Under the pieces are notes generated by a model. That model ran no database searches and was not told the origin of the DNA. It saw only the letters and a program-made list of their open reading frames with translations. From Paracoccus stylophorae (GTDB lineage Bacteria > Pseudomonadota > Alphaproteobacteria > Rhodobacterales > Rhodobacteraceae): a stretch of DNA of 64,000 nucleotides. The DNA lies in NCBI RefSeq assembly GCF_028553765.1, contig NZ_CP067134.1, forward strand, positions 1,655,001-1,719,000, in the 5' to 3' direction. Position numbers and translations under genes: made by a program. Numbering within the stretch: position 1 is the stretch's first letter; the number at the start of each line of letters is the position of its first letter. Below, in pieces: positions 8,131-17,277 of this stretch.

Positions 8131-8484
8131 TGTCTCTGTAACGGATAGAATAATAAAGAAAATGGCTACTTTCGGATGAGCTAAAATATTCAGTAGCCCG
8201 TCATTACGGTTGTTGCCTGGACGATCTGGTATCAGAATGGTTTTGTCGGATTCGATTTTAACAAAGCCAGCGGGATCACCCTTTGGCGGTACATCAAGGT
8301 TGATCCCGTCCGAGGTCGCTAGCACGAGAAAAGTGGCGTGTTCGATGAATTGGCGACAGTGCTTGTCAAAATGTGAGAATGCTTTTGCTGCCGCGTGCGG
8401 TGAGGCACTGCCATAGATAGCTCTGAGCTTCTCTGGGGTCAAAACCTGAACTCCTCTTTGTCGCTTCATATCCAGAAGGCGCAT
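8110..8484 (-). pseudogene. PPOX-class flavin-binding protein, C-terminally truncated
   Basis: The N-terminal 110 or so residues match FMN-dependent PPOX-type (pyridoxamine-phosphate-oxidase-like) flavoproteins of the roughly 200-aa type: an N-terminal helical start, FLVLATSDG, DVPPKGDPAGFV and NNRNDGLLNILAHPKVAIFF. Homology stops after SVTETL, where the usual second half is absent and a short unrelated tail follows to the stop at 8110. Its 5' end lies only 12 bp from the IS30 copy. Probably non-functional. Confidence 0.7.
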
Positions 8485-8496
8485 GCCAGCAAACTC

Positions 8497-9395
8497 CGCA
8501 CAGCTGACGATGTGACCCTTACCTGTCTCCCCTCAGGTTTTCCCCGAAGACCTCAGCCGGCGTGCGGAAACCCAAGCACTTGCGCGGCGTCGCGTTCATT
8601 TGTGCCGAAAGGTCTGCGAGATCACGGCGCGGCAGGTTCAGCAGCACGGTATCGCGCGGCAGCCAGCGCCGGATGCGGCGATTGGTGTTCTCGACGGTCG
8701 GATTTTGCCAGGCGCCTGCGGGTCGCAGAACCAGGCTTGCGCGCCAAGCCCCTTTTCCAGCTCGCGCCATGACACGAATTCCAGGCCGCAATCGAATGCC
8801 TCGCGCTTCCAGACGACTTCCGGCCGGTGTCTGATCATGCAACGCTCCGGGAACACGAGGCTTCGAGGCTTTCTTGTGAAGCGCGGCTTCCGCTTGCGGC
8901 GGCGTTCGGGGAGGTGGCGTCCCAGCTCCCGGGCCCGGCCTTCGGCAGAATAGACATAGCTGTAGATCGTTTCGTGACAGACGCTCTGGCCGTGGGCCTC
9001 CAGCCGCAGTCGCTCGGCAATCTGTTCCGGAGACCAGCCTGCCTTGAGCCGGTCGATCACAGCCCGGCGCAGGGCGCCATACCGGATCAGCTTGCGCTGC
9101 CGGATGCGCCGGGTACCGGCGAGGTGCTGGGCGCTGACCGGCCAGTATTCCGCAGCCATCGGAACTTCGGGATCGTGCCGGAAATTGCGCCGGATCTCGC
9201 GGTGGATGGTCGACCGGTGGCGGCCGAGATGCAGGGCGATCTTGGCAACGCTCGTCTTGCGATGCAGCATTGTGGCGATGATCCGGCGCTCGTCCAAGCT
9301 GAGATGTGCCGCCATCGGCCAAACTCCTCGAATTGCAACTGCCTCAATTCATAGCGCGTCGCATTTCAGGATAGAACCCACCGGCCTGCATCCGT
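8497..9395 (-). mobile_element. IS30-family element, copy 1, internally deleted
   Basis: Aligns with 21778-22878 at both ends: shared sequence begins CCGCACAGCTGACGATGTG and ends GGCCTGCATCCGT. Compared with copy 2 it lacks about 190 bp of transposase; the junction near 8790 has CGAA on both sides in copy 2, so a microhomology deletion is likely. Its right end abuts the 159-bp repeat copy B exactly. True terminal inverted repeats were not resolved. Confidence 0.85.
8519..9315 (-). pseudogene. IS30-family transposase, inactivated (deletion plus frameshift)
   Basis: Begins MAAHLSLDERRIIATMLHRK with an intact helix-turn-helix region (SVAKIALHLGRHRSTIHREI). The text then jumps from VVWKREAF directly to CGLEFVSWRELEKGLG, losing about 64 codons that in copy 2 include the first catalytic Asp (GHWEVDLMIF). 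A missing G near 8712 also shifts the frame, so the Glu-containing PTVENTNRRIRRWLP and the C terminus FRTPAEVFGENLRGDR sit in another frame. Cannot encode an active enzyme. Confidence 0.88.
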
Positions 9396-9554
9396 GTTGT
9401 CACCAAGTTAAAATGTCGCGTTGCCAGCCATTTAGAAACGTCGCTACCGGCGCGAAGAAGCGATGAGCCGGCCCCGGCCCGCTCTCTCCACAAAGGGCCG
9501 TAGGGACGGGGCCGGCGGCGGTCACGATGATGCGCGACGGTCGGCAGTGCGGAC
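9396..9554. repeat. 159-bp dispersed repeat, copy B, with nested hairpin
   Basis: Second copy of the repeat at 3930-4088, same orientation, about seven substitutions and no gaps. The GCCGGCCCCG/CGGGGCCGGC inverted repeat is preserved. It starts at the first base after the IS30 copy 1 right end. Confidence 0.8.
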
Positions 9555-9696
9555 TTTGTTGCCGTTCGCGGCAGATGCTCAGTTCTTACCGCACGAGCGA
9601 GGGCCTCAGCGCGCCGGGCGGAAAGCCGACTTTCTCCGCAGATGCGAAAGGAGCTTCCCTGAGCCACAAAAGCGGACGCGATCAAATGCCAAGAGG

Positions 9697-12534
9697 CTAA
9701 TTTGATGAGCGAAGCTGATTGAGTTCCAAGAGACGCGCCAGTGCGTCGTCCTCGGAGATGTCCTCGGACCAGCCATAAGCGGCAGCAACAGCTGCATCGA
9801 GGCGACGATGCAGCCCGTCGAGCCAAGCGGGGCGGGCGTTGTAAAGATTGGTGAGGGTGCGCTTTTTCAGCACTGCCTCAGCAGCTGCATCGACGGGCAG
9901 CAGGCGGTCTGGATAGCCTGCGACGATCTCTGGCTCGCGACGGACAAGATCCGGCGGATTCAACCAGGCCTCGCGCTTTTCGTTAAGGTCGCGGGCGGCC
10001 GCAGCGATGGCCTGAGCACGAGGGTCGTCCGCGTAATGGGAGGAGGGGATGTCGGGGGTCAGGCCTTCGGGGAAGGGAAAGGTTTCGAATGACTTTGTAG
10101 GTGTATATTGCGGATCGTTTCCAACCCCATGCCAACCACCAGTCGCGAGCGACCATGCTTCATGGAAGCGAGAATGAAGGACGCCGAAGGTCGTGTCGTC
10201 GTCGCAGGCGATGGCGGCGACTCGAGCATCTGGACATGCCGAAGCCAATACCCAGACAAACACGCGGTGCTTAGCAACGCGAGGCGTCAAAATCATCCGC
10301 TCAAGTGGACCAACTGCCTTAAACAGATCAGCACCAGACCGTCCTAAGCGCCACCAATTTTCTCGCCTCTGACGGTCTCGATTGCGATCCCGTTCGGGCT
10401 TCACGTTTTCCAGAACGTATTGAAAAGGGCCTTCGTAATAGCTCGCATCGGATTGGGTCATCTCGCCGAAGTTGATAATCCACCGTCTGCTCGGCCGCCG
10501 GACGATATCGCTGCCATTCCAGAGCGGTTGGAGAACATCGAAATTCGACCTGCCATTTACGTTTTTCGGCGACGAAAGCCATCTGAGTGCAGTCCTTTCG
10601 TCTATGTCGAATGAGCCGACTTTTACCGGACCCTGAAACGCAAATCCTCTATTCTCCTTCAGCCTATCCACGCTCGTCAAATCCAACCCCGCCGTCAGGT
10701 CCGCAGCGATCCGCTCCACCTCCACGCCATCCAGCCGCGGTAGCTCCTTCGCCTCGCCAAACATCACCATCGACACCCGTACCGCCGCGCCCGCGACCGT
10801 CCACGGCTCGTCCGACCAAGCCTCGAAGATCGCGCCTGCCTCGGCCGGTTCCGTCAGGACCGAGCGGTTTGCACCGCTCCGGATCGAGTTGGTCTTAACC
10901 AGCCCCACGCGGCGCGCCCGCCCGACCTCGACCGCGAGCCACGCCGTCGCGACCCAATAGGCCACCAGGTCCACGCCGCCGGGCACACCGGGCCACGCCG
11001 CGCGCAGGTCGCGGGCGTAATCCTCGCCCAGTTCGCCCACCATCCGCTTGTTGCCCAAGAACGGAGGATTGCCGATGATGAACTCCGCCTCGGGCCATTC
11101 CGCCGCCTTGCCGTCCGACGCCAGCACCGCGTCGCGGCACTCAATCGTGCCGAGCGGCTTCAGGATCGGATCGCGCGAGGCCTCGAATCCGTTGCGGCGC
11201 ATCCACTGGATTTCCGCGATCCAGGTCGAGACGCGGGCGAGTTCGGCGGCGTAGGGGTTCAGCTCGATCCCCAGCACGCATTCCGGACCGACCGACGGCG
11301 CGGGACGGGGCAAGCCGAGGGCCTCGGCATCGAGATTCGCCCGGTGTTCAAGGTCCTTCAGCGCCGTGAGAGCAAGGTTGAGGAAGTTGCCCGACCCGCA
11401 GGCGGGATCGAGCACGCGCACATTCCGCAGGCGTTCTAGAAAGCCCAGATGCGCCTTCACCGCAGTCTCGTGCGCGCGGTTCGCCCGCCGCGTCAACGCG
11501 CCGGCCTTAGCAGCAGCCGGCGTCCGCGCCGCTTCGGCTTTGGCCTGGCGTTCCTCATCCAGTGACGTCTCGATTGTTGTGCGTGCCGTATCCCATTCGG
11601 CCTTGAGCGGGCGCAGGACCACAGGTTCGACAATCTGCATGATCTTGGCCGCGTCGGTGTAATGTGCGCCAAGCTGGCTGCGCTTGCCCGGGTCAAGGCC
11701 GCGTTCGAATAGCGTGCCGAGAAGCGAAGCGTCGATCTGGCTCCAGTCCATCTTGGCCGCCTTGCGCAGCATCGCAATGTCATTGGTATCGACGGGCAGT
11801 GCGGTGTCGTCGTCGAACAGCCCGCCGTTGAACCAGGGGATCGGCGTGAATCCCACGCGGCCCCCTTGCCGTGCCATGGCGGCGAAGAGCGCGCGGCAGT
11901 TTTCTTCAAAGCTTTCCGGGTTCGAGGCGAAGACCATCTTCTCGAACATGTGCTCAGGCAGCAGGCGGACGTCCTCGGCGAACATACAGAAGACCAACCG
12001 GTTCACGAAATGCGCCACATCCTTTGCGTCGTGCCCCGCCTGACGCAGCCGCAGGGCGAGATCGGCGAAGGTGGCTGCCGCGTCCTCGGTCAAATCGGCG
12101 CGCGTTCGGCGCGGGCGGAAGCTGCGCGGCTCGTCAAAGGCGCGTCGTAGCAGGTCGCGCGCGGCTGCATCACGCAGTTCCTCGATCACGATGGCGTGCC
12201 GTTCCTGCACGGCGCCGGTGAAGGCAGTCCGGATGACGATAGACTGTGTGTCCGAAACGATCAGTAGCGGCGGGTTGTCGAGCGCCGGTGCATAGCGCTG
12301 CACCTGGGCATAGGCCGCGTCGAGATTGGCCTTGGACTTCTTGTATTCCCAGGCGAATGCGTCCTTCAGCCAGACGTCGGCCCAGCCGTCGCCACCTGTA
12401 GTCTTGGCCGCGCCTTTCTCGAACTCAAAGGTTCCAGCAGTGAGGGGGGAGGGTGGCGCGATCCCGAGCAGGATGCAGAGGTCGCGGAAATGCGATTGTG
12501 CCGAGGCCCGCTCCGACAGCGGATTGCCGACCAA
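9697..12534 (-). CDS. MmeI-like type IIL restriction-modification enzyme
   Basis: Single-chain enzyme (945 aa; MmeI is of similar size) combining cleavage, DNA methylation and target recognition. A nuclease motif D53-x9-E63-x-K65 (in DVWLKDAFAWEYKK) has MmeI spacing. A helical linker leads to a gamma-class adenine methyltransferase with motif I VLDPACGSGNF (about residue 375) and motif IV NPPF (about 486). The C-terminal third, with NDPQYTPTKSFETFPFPEG, should be the recognition domain. The frame given opens at a TTG (12534), but the family N terminus MTPHDFIRTWSA lies in another frame from a GTG at 12560 that overlaps the toxin stop (GTGA). One base appears missing near 12524-12530, so this is either a 5' frameshift or a sequencing error. 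Confidence 0.85.
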   Translation of the reverse strand: MVGNPLSERASAQSHFRDLCILLGIAPPSPLTAGTFEFEKGAAKTTGGDGWADVWLKDAFAWEYKKSKANLDAAYAQVQRYAPALDNPPLLIVSDTQSIVIRTAFTGAVQERHAIVIEELRDAAARDLLRRAFDEPRSFRPRRTRADLTEDAAATFADLALRLRQAGHDAKDVAHFVNRLVFCMFAEDVRLLPEHMFEKMVFASNPESFEENCRALFAAMARQGGRVGFTPIPWFNGGLFDDDTALPVDTNDIAMLRKAAKMDWSQIDASLLGTLFERGLDPGKRSQLGAHYTDAAKIMQIVEPVVLRPLKAEWDTARTTIETSLDEERQAKAEAARTPAAAKAGALTRRANRAHETAVKAHLGFLERLRNVRVLDPACGSGNFLNLALTALKDLEHRANLDAEALGLPRPAPSVGPECVLGIELNPYAAELARVSTWIAEIQWMRRNGFEASRDPILKPLGTIECRDAVLASDGKAAEWPEAEFIIGNPPFLGNKRMVGELGEDYARDLRAAWPGVPGGVDLVAYWVATAWLAVEVGRARRVGLVKTNSIRSGANRSVLTEPAEAGAIFEAWSDEPWTVAGAAVRVSMVMFGEAKELPRLDGVEVERIAADLTAGLDLTSVDRLKENRGFAFQGPVKVGSFDIDERTALRWLSSPKNVNGRSNFDVLQPLWNGSDIVRRPSRRWIINFGEMTQSDASYYEGPFQYVLENVKPERDRNRDRQRRENWWRLGRSGADLFKAVGPLERMILTPRVAKHRVFVWVLASACPDARVAAIACDDDTTFGVLHSRFHEAWSLATGGWHGVGNDPQYTPTKSFETFPFPEGLTPDIPSSHYADDPRAQAIAAAARDLNEKREAWLNPPDLVRREPEIVAGYPDRLLPVDAAAEAVLKKRTLTNLYNARPAWLDGLHRRLDAAVAAAYGWSEDISEDDALARLLELNQLRSSN

Positions 12535-12556
12535 GTACGGATGAAGTCGTGCGGAG

Positions 12557-12856
12557 TCACAGGCGGTCCTTCAGGCGATTCACCAGGTCCATCCGCTCAT
12601 GGAGGATGGCGAGGATGATGGGCCGGTCGCTGCTGAGCCAGAAGAGGTAATGATGCTCGCAACGATAGACCCGGACGTCGTCGGGTAACGCATCGCGGGC
12701 TTTCGAGCGCGCTTGGTCGTTACCAATTGCCTCACAACAGGCCTCGATCTGGTCGAGATATCTATCGGCCTGATCGATTCCCCAAGTCTCGCAGCTGTAT
12801 TCCCAGATGCCCCGCAGATCCTCTTCTGCCGCGCGGGTAAGGTCGTAGCTTTTCAT
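12557..12856 (-). CDS. ParE/RelE-family toxin
   Basis: 99-aa toxin of the ParE branch of the RelE/ParE superfamily, known from gyrase poisons. It has the usual N terminus (AAEEDLRGIWEYSCETWG), a central helix with LDQIEACCEAIG, and the C-terminal strand pair YLFWLSSDRPIILAILHERM. Eight bases separate it from the antitoxin gene upstream. Its stop TGA overlaps a GTG at 12560 that begins the restriction-modification reading frame, so toxin and R-M enzyme look translationally linked. Confidence 0.88.
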   Translation of the reverse strand: MKSYDLTRAAEEDLRGIWEYSCETWGIDQADRYLDQIEACCEAIGNDQARSKARDALPDDVRVYRCEHHYLFWLSSDRPIILAILHERMDLVNRLKDRL

Positions 12857-12864
12857 CCGACGAA

Positions 12865-13131
12865 CTATCGTCCCGTTTGCTCACGGGCCTCGCGACGGAT
12901 GTCGGCAACCGACTTCGTGGACAGCTCCCCCCGCCGCGCCTGATCGATCCGCGGTTTCAGGAACTCGGCCAGAGCGCTGAACGCTTCTTCCTCGCTCATC
13001 GCATCAAGCGTAGGGGCATCGCCAAGCGCGCGCTTCAGGACGAACTCCTTGATGCTCTGGCCTTTAAGGGCGGCGATGGCTTTGAGCTTTTGGTGCTCTT
13101 CTGGGGTGATATCGATAGATAGTCTGGGCAT
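12865..13131 (-). CDS. Antitoxin partner of the ParE-type toxin
   Basis: 88-aa protein with an N-terminal ribbon-helix-helix-like segment (MPRLSIDITPEEHQKLKAIA followed by ALKGQSIKEFVLKRAL) and an acidic, disordered C terminus typical of type II antitoxins that wrap the toxin. I place the start at 13131; a longer in-frame version to 13227 would overlap the divergent ATPase start and lacks antitoxin-like sequence. It would bind the short promoter region 13132-13204 and autoregulate. Confidence 0.82.
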   Translation of the reverse strand: MPRLSIDITPEEHQKLKAIAALKGQSIKEFVLKRALGDAPTLDAMSEEEAFSALAEFLKPRIDQARRGELSTKSVADIRREAREQTGR

Positions 13132-13204
13132 GATCGGATTGTAACGCAGCCCGACAAACAAAACAACATTTGTTGTCCATGCTGCAGCAGTGTATGGGTT
13201 GGCT

Positions 13205-15508
13205 ATGCTGCAAGAAATCAGATTCATTCAGAGCATCGGGCGCTTTGAGGAAGCCAAGCCGCTGCAGAGCGCCCGTCTCGGTCCATGCACGTTGATCTTC
13301 GGGGAGAACGGCTGGGGCAAATCCACCCTCGCCGACATTCTCCGTTCGCTGAGCACGAACAACCCTTCCATACTGGCAGGCCGCACGACACTTGACGTGA
13401 CGGCTCCGCAGAAGGCAATCCTTCACGTTTCCGGGCAGAATGCAGTCTTTCAGAACGGCGCATGGAGCGGCCCCCGTCCGCCGGTTGCCGTTTATGACAG
13501 CTCTTTCATCAACGACAATGTGTATTCCGGCGATATTGTCTCGACCGAGCACCTGAAGAACCAATACGGCCTTGTCGTCGGTGAGGAAGGGGTGAGCCGT
13601 GTCCGCAGCATAGTGGATCTGGACGGCGACAACCGCGACAACAATAAGGCGATCACCGATACAGAGAACGAGCTGAAAGCGCTCATGCGCGTAGTTGCTC
13701 CGCCTGCCATGCAGCTTGATTCCTTCCTCGCCCTGCCGCCTCGCGACGACATCGACGAGGCAATTGCCGCGCTGGACCTCAAGGTGCAGCAGGCGCGTCG
13801 GGCCAAGGAGCTGAAAGCGGCGGCGGAGCCCACCGCCTACCCGGTGCCGACCAAAACCGATAAACTTAGCGCCTTGCTGCACGGTTCGATCGACGATGTT
13901 ACCGCCGATGCTGTTACCAGGGTGCGAGCCCACATTGCCGCGCATCAGCACCATATCGGCGAAGCCGCCATCCCTCATGAAGGCTGGCTTGAGGCGGGCA
14001 TGGCCTTCACCGGCGGCGAAGACTGCCCCTTCTGCGGTCAGCGTCTCGCCGACCGCACATTGATCGACGCTTACAGGGATATATTCAGCGAAACCTACAA
14101 GCAGCTCGGCCAGGCTGTGCAGCGCGTCGTCGCCACCCTCACCAGGTACAAGAACGGTGACTTTCGGCAGGCTGCGGCCAAAACCGAAGAGCAGAACGGT
14201 CACCAGTTTCGGTATTGGCAAGAGGCAGGCCAGTTCACGCCGCCTGATTTTGAAGCGGCAAGCGGGGCAATCACGCGCATGGAACAGGCGGCGGCAGCTC
14301 TGCTTGATCTGTTCGCTGAGAAGCAGGCGAACCTCACTGCTGGTATCGTTGCCGAGCGCACGGCCCAGGCTATTGCCGATTGGGATACTGGCAAGGGGTA
14401 TTTTGCCGACACCAATGCTGAGATCGACGGGTTCAACAGCAAGGTTCGAGCTCTCAAGGACTCCATCGACCCCGCCACCCTTCCCGGTCTTGAAAACGAA
14501 CTGAAAGCACTACAGGCGCAGAAGAAGCGGCACAATGCCGAAACCTGTGACGCTGCAGGCCGCCTCAAAGGTTTCAAGCAAAAAAAGAAGGACATCGCTG
14601 TCAAAAAGGGACATATCCGCAAGGAGCTGGACGACCACGGCCGAACAATCACGGCAGAGCTCGGGACGGCGATCAACAGCTACCTCAAACGCCTAAACGC
14701 CGGATTCCGCATCGACTACCGCGAGCCGGATTATCGCGGTACAAAGCCCTCAGCCAGCTACAGCATCCTCATCCGCGAAGTACCCGTCGCGCCTAGAAGC
14801 GGGGCGGGGGAAATCGACAAGCCCTGCTTCCGCAACACGCTCAGCGCGGGTGACAAGTCTACGCTCGCGCTTGCGTTCTTCCTCGCCAAGGCCAACGCCG
14901 AGCCGAACCTGGCCCAGATGATTGTTGTGCTCGACGATCCTTTCACCAGCCTTGATCACTTCCGCCGCGAGTTCACCGCCAACGAAATCAGGAAGCTCTG
15001 TAGCAAGGCGCTGCAGGTCATCGTGCTCTCGCACGAGAAGACCTTCCTGCGGCTGCTTTGGGACAAGATTGACCACAACAAGATTACGTCCGTCGCGCTG
15101 CAGTCCGGTGCGCCAGGCATCACCGCCATCGCGCCGTTCGACATCGAGACGGCAACACAGCCCCGGCACGTTACCGAGCGCAACCAGATTGAAGAGTTTG
15201 CAGAAGGTGAACAGCACGAGCCGAAATACATCAGGACACGGCTGCGCACCGTCTGCGAAGACTTCTACCGCAAGGGTGATCCGGGGCTGTTCCGGCAAGC
15301 CGCCAGTTTGGAGGAGATCATCCGCGTTCTCGAAGCGGCTCCCGCCGATCATGTTTACAAAGGCGCGCTCGATGATCTCAAATCGGTCAACGAGTACTCG
15401 CGCGGGGACCATCATGCCGCTCTGCCCGACAATCCATCCGAAGGACTCAGCGTGGAAGAGCTGAAGCAGTTTTGTCGGTTAGTGCTTGAACTGACGTGCG
15501 GCATATAG
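13205..15508 (+). CDS. AAA_13 ATPase, RloC/PrrC-like, with CxxC hook motif
   Basis: 767-aa SMC/Rad50-like ATPase. Walker A is FGENGWGKST (residues 32-41); a zinc-hook-like CPFCG is at residues 274-278 between helical arms; the signature LSAGDKSTLALAFF is near 546 and Walker B VVLDDPFTSLD near 574, then LSHEKTFLRLLW. The C-terminal 170 residues carry basic and His residues (NEYSRGDHHA near 730). This architecture resembles RloC and PrrC anticodon nucleases, which cut tRNA during phage attack, but I could not place their catalytic Arg-Glu-His set with certainty. Divergent from the toxin-antitoxin/R-M genes. The ATG at 13205 is preferred; 13190 is an alternative. Defence function is inferred. 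Confidence 0.78.
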   Translation: MLQEIRFIQSIGRFEEAKPLQSARLGPCTLIFGENGWGKSTLADILRSLSTNNPSILAGRTTLDVTAPQKAILHVSGQNAVFQNGAWSGPRPPVAVYDSSFINDNVYSGDIVSTEHLKNQYGLVVGEEGVSRVRSIVDLDGDNRDNNKAITDTENELKALMRVVAPPAMQLDSFLALPPRDDIDEAIAALDLKVQQARRAKELKAAAEPTAYPVPTKTDKLSALLHGSIDDVTADAVTRVRAHIAAHQHHIGEAAIPHEGWLEAGMAFTGGEDCPFCGQRLADRTLIDAYRDIFSETYKQLGQAVQRVVATLTRYKNGDFRQAAAKTEEQNGHQFRYWQEAGQFTPPDFEAASGAITRMEQAAAALLDLFAEKQANLTAGIVAERTAQAIADWDTGKGYFADTNAEIDGFNSKVRALKDSIDPATLPGLENELKALQAQKKRHNAETCDAAGRLKGFKQKKKDIAVKKGHIRKELDDHGRTITAELGTAINSYLKRLNAGFRIDYREPDYRGTKPSASYSILIREVPVAPRSGAGEIDKPCFRNTLSAGDKSTLALAFFLAKANAEPNLAQMIVVLDDPFTSLDHFRREFTANEIRKLCSKALQVIVLSHEKTFLRLLWDKIDHNKITSVALQSGAPGITAIAPFDIETATQPRHVTERNQIEEFAEGEQHEPKYIRTRLRTVCEDFYRKGDPGLFRQAASLEEIIRVLEAAPADHVYKGALDDLKSVNEYSRGDHHAALPDNPSEGLSVEELKQFCRLVLELTCGI

Positions 15509-16029
15509 GCTCTTTCATCGGTAGAAACGCACGGACCAGAAAGGTCTGCTTGGTCGGGCTGCGCCGCAGCACTGCAAGATAATCGCGGAAGGCCGCTTTG
15601 GCCGCCCCTACTAAAACCTTCGTTCTGCGACTGCGATATGCTGCTCTAGCGTCACAAAGTAGTGTCTGCGCCATGAGCCTTCGCATTCTTTGCGTAGGGC
15701 TGGAGCTTGGCCAGCGGCCAGGTCTCGATCCGCTCGGGGGCGAAGCTCAGCGTCATGGGCGGGTGGTTTACCTAATCATCACGCTCATCTTCGTTTACCG
15801 AGGTTTCTGGGGCTGTCCAGCTTGCAGTTCTTAAATCGGCATGAGTGAGAAAGATTTGCCTGACCAACTGCAAAGGGCGGCTAGAGCAGCGCGATGGTGC
15901 GTATTATCGGGTTCCAGCGGGCCGACCGCCATGGCAGCCCTTACCGATCCTTTCAGTAGCTTCTCAAGCCACTTTTCTTTAAACTTCAGGAAATAAGAGA
16001 CCTGAGGAACCTTGGGGAGGCTTGCCGAT
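15509..16029. other. Gap after the AAA ATPase gene
   Basis: About 520 bp without a recognisable gene apart from one short candidate ORF at 15841-15996. A frame at 15598-15834 has no protein-like character. No tRNA-like fold or clear terminator was found by eye. The strong ribosome-binding site GGGGAGG at 16014-16020 belongs to the next gene. Confidence 0.4.
15841..15996 (+). CDS. Possible 51-aa small protein
   Basis: Starts MSEKDLPDQLQRAARAARW, has a hydrophilic helical first half and a Ser/Phe-rich second half ending SLNFRK. It lies 33 bp upstream of the 415-aa gene in the same direction. No good ribosome-binding site is visible, and it may be chance. No family recognised. Confidence 0.25.
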   Translation: MSEKDLPDQLQRAARAARWCVLSGSSGPTAMAALTDPFSSFSSHFSLNFRK

Positions 16030-17277
16030 ATGCTTTCTTTGATTGATGCGGCATCGCACGCGCAGTGGTTCGGCGCGGCAGAGGTGTATTGGGGCGCGGA
16101 GCCCGTGCGCCTCGGCTTCGGTCCGACCAGTGTCCCGGCTGCGCGCGACGGGGTCGTCGCGCGCAGCCGGGATTTGGATAGCTTGCTGGAGAACTGGAGC
16201 GACGCGTCCTACCTTCATACTCACCCGGCCTGGCAGCGTCGCGGAAAGATCGTCGGACTTTATCCGCCCTATCGGGTTTCGGAGGGCGACACGTTCAGTG
16301 CGCAAGTCGGGTTTGTGTCCGGGGCGCGCGGCAGCGATGGGGTCGTCTTCATCTTTGGGATCATTCCAGATTCGGAGCGCCCGCCGGAGACGAAGGATTT
16401 CTTCGAGCGGGGAAACACGGCGCGCCTTCGCGAGCGCTTCATCGAGCTCGCCCGCATAGACAAGGTTTATGACGGAAGATTGCGGGAGATGTCGGTCGGT
16501 CTTGCGAGATTTGCTGGCCAGACGGTGCGTCCGGTGCTGATTGTTGAGGCTGGCGAGTCGTCGGGTCAGGACTGGGCGGCCTGGTCGCAGCCCACCATCG
16601 ACGCGCGGCGCGAGATCGCGTTCACAGGCTTTCAGTGCAATCTTGAATCGACCTCCGGCCGGTCGGACTTCCGCCGTCGCCGTCGCCGTCGCCGGTCATG
16701 GAATTCGGACGAGTTCGCCCTTCTGGTGCAGGTCCTGGGCTTCAACGAAAGAAGTGACGAGCAACGCTACGAGGGCGCGCAGTTCCGCGCCACGACCTCG
16801 GTAGACAGTGGTGAATCGTTCTCCTTTTCACCGATGGTGTTCGGCTTCGCGCCGTCGGAGGTGAGCCATCTCGAAGTGCGCATGGTCGGGCTCGAAATCG
16901 ATGGCGCGGGCGAGACGGAATATCTCGCCGACTACGCATTAAGTTTCTGGGCCGGCACCACGTTCCTGACGTCGGACGGCTCGCGGAGTTCGTTCAATTC
17001 AGCATACAACCCTGGCCCGCGTTCCGGGAACGTTCACAACCTGCTCGCGACTGATTACTGGCGGGTGGACACGAGCCGAATGCTGTCGGGCGGGGTGGAG
17101 CCCTCGGGGATCCACGTGGGAGGCAGCTCGCCGGGAAGCGTCGATGAGTATCTGGGCGAGCAAGGCATCATCCGTACGATCATTCGGGCGTCCTTCGAGG
17201 ACCTTACGATGGAAAGCCGACGATATCAGAGCAGTTCGCACTACAGCGATTATGTCATCAACATCAGCTATCGGTAA
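16030..17277 (+). CDS. Unrecognised 415-aa protein with beta-sandwich-like domains and a poly-Arg tract
   Basis: Start chosen at the ATG at 16030, nine bases after GGGGAGG. Residues 30-190 look like a jelly-roll or NPCBM-like module: GLYPPYRVSEGDTFSAQVGF, then FAGQTVRPVLIVEAGESSGQ and DWAAWSQPTI. A run of eight arginines (near 218-225) from an imperfect CGTCGC hexamer separates it from a second beta-rich half rich in Ser, Gly and Tyr (SFNSAYNPGPRSGN, SHYSDYVINISYR). No signal peptide, membrane segment or catalytic motif is evident. The 3' end overlaps the next candidate ORF. Function unknown; it sits in an accessory region beside defence-type genes. Confidence 0.65.
   Translation: MLSLIDAASHAQWFGAAEVYWGAEPVRLGFGPTSVPAARDGVVARSRDLDSLLENWSDASYLHTHPAWQRRGKIVGLYPPYRVSEGDTFSAQVGFVSGARGSDGVVFIFGIIPDSERPPETKDFFERGNTARLRERFIELARIDKVYDGRLREMSVGLARFAGQTVRPVLIVEAGESSGQDWAAWSQPTIDARREIAFTGFQCNLESTSGRSDFRRRRRRRRSWNSDEFALLVQVLGFNERSDEQRYEGAQFRATTSVDSGESFSFSPMVFGFAPSEVSHLEVRMVGLEIDGAGETEYLADYALSFWAGTTFLTSDGSRSSFNSAYNPGPRSGNVHNLLATDYWRVDTSRMLSGGVEPSGIHVGGSSPGSVDEYLGEQGIIRTIIRASFEDLTMESRRYQSSSHYSDYVINISYR

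Noticed and set aside
9344..9826. 160-codon minus-strand frame through repeat copy B
   Set aside because: It shares its middle only with the other repeat copy; the frame merely reads the repeat and overlaps the R-M gene end.
15598..15834. 78-codon frame downstream of the AAA ATPase
   Set aside because: No ribosome-binding site, no motif, atypical composition.
16671..16697. CGTCGC hexamer run considered as a CRISPR or microsatellite array
   Set aside because: No spacers; it is in frame within a gene and encodes the arginine tract.
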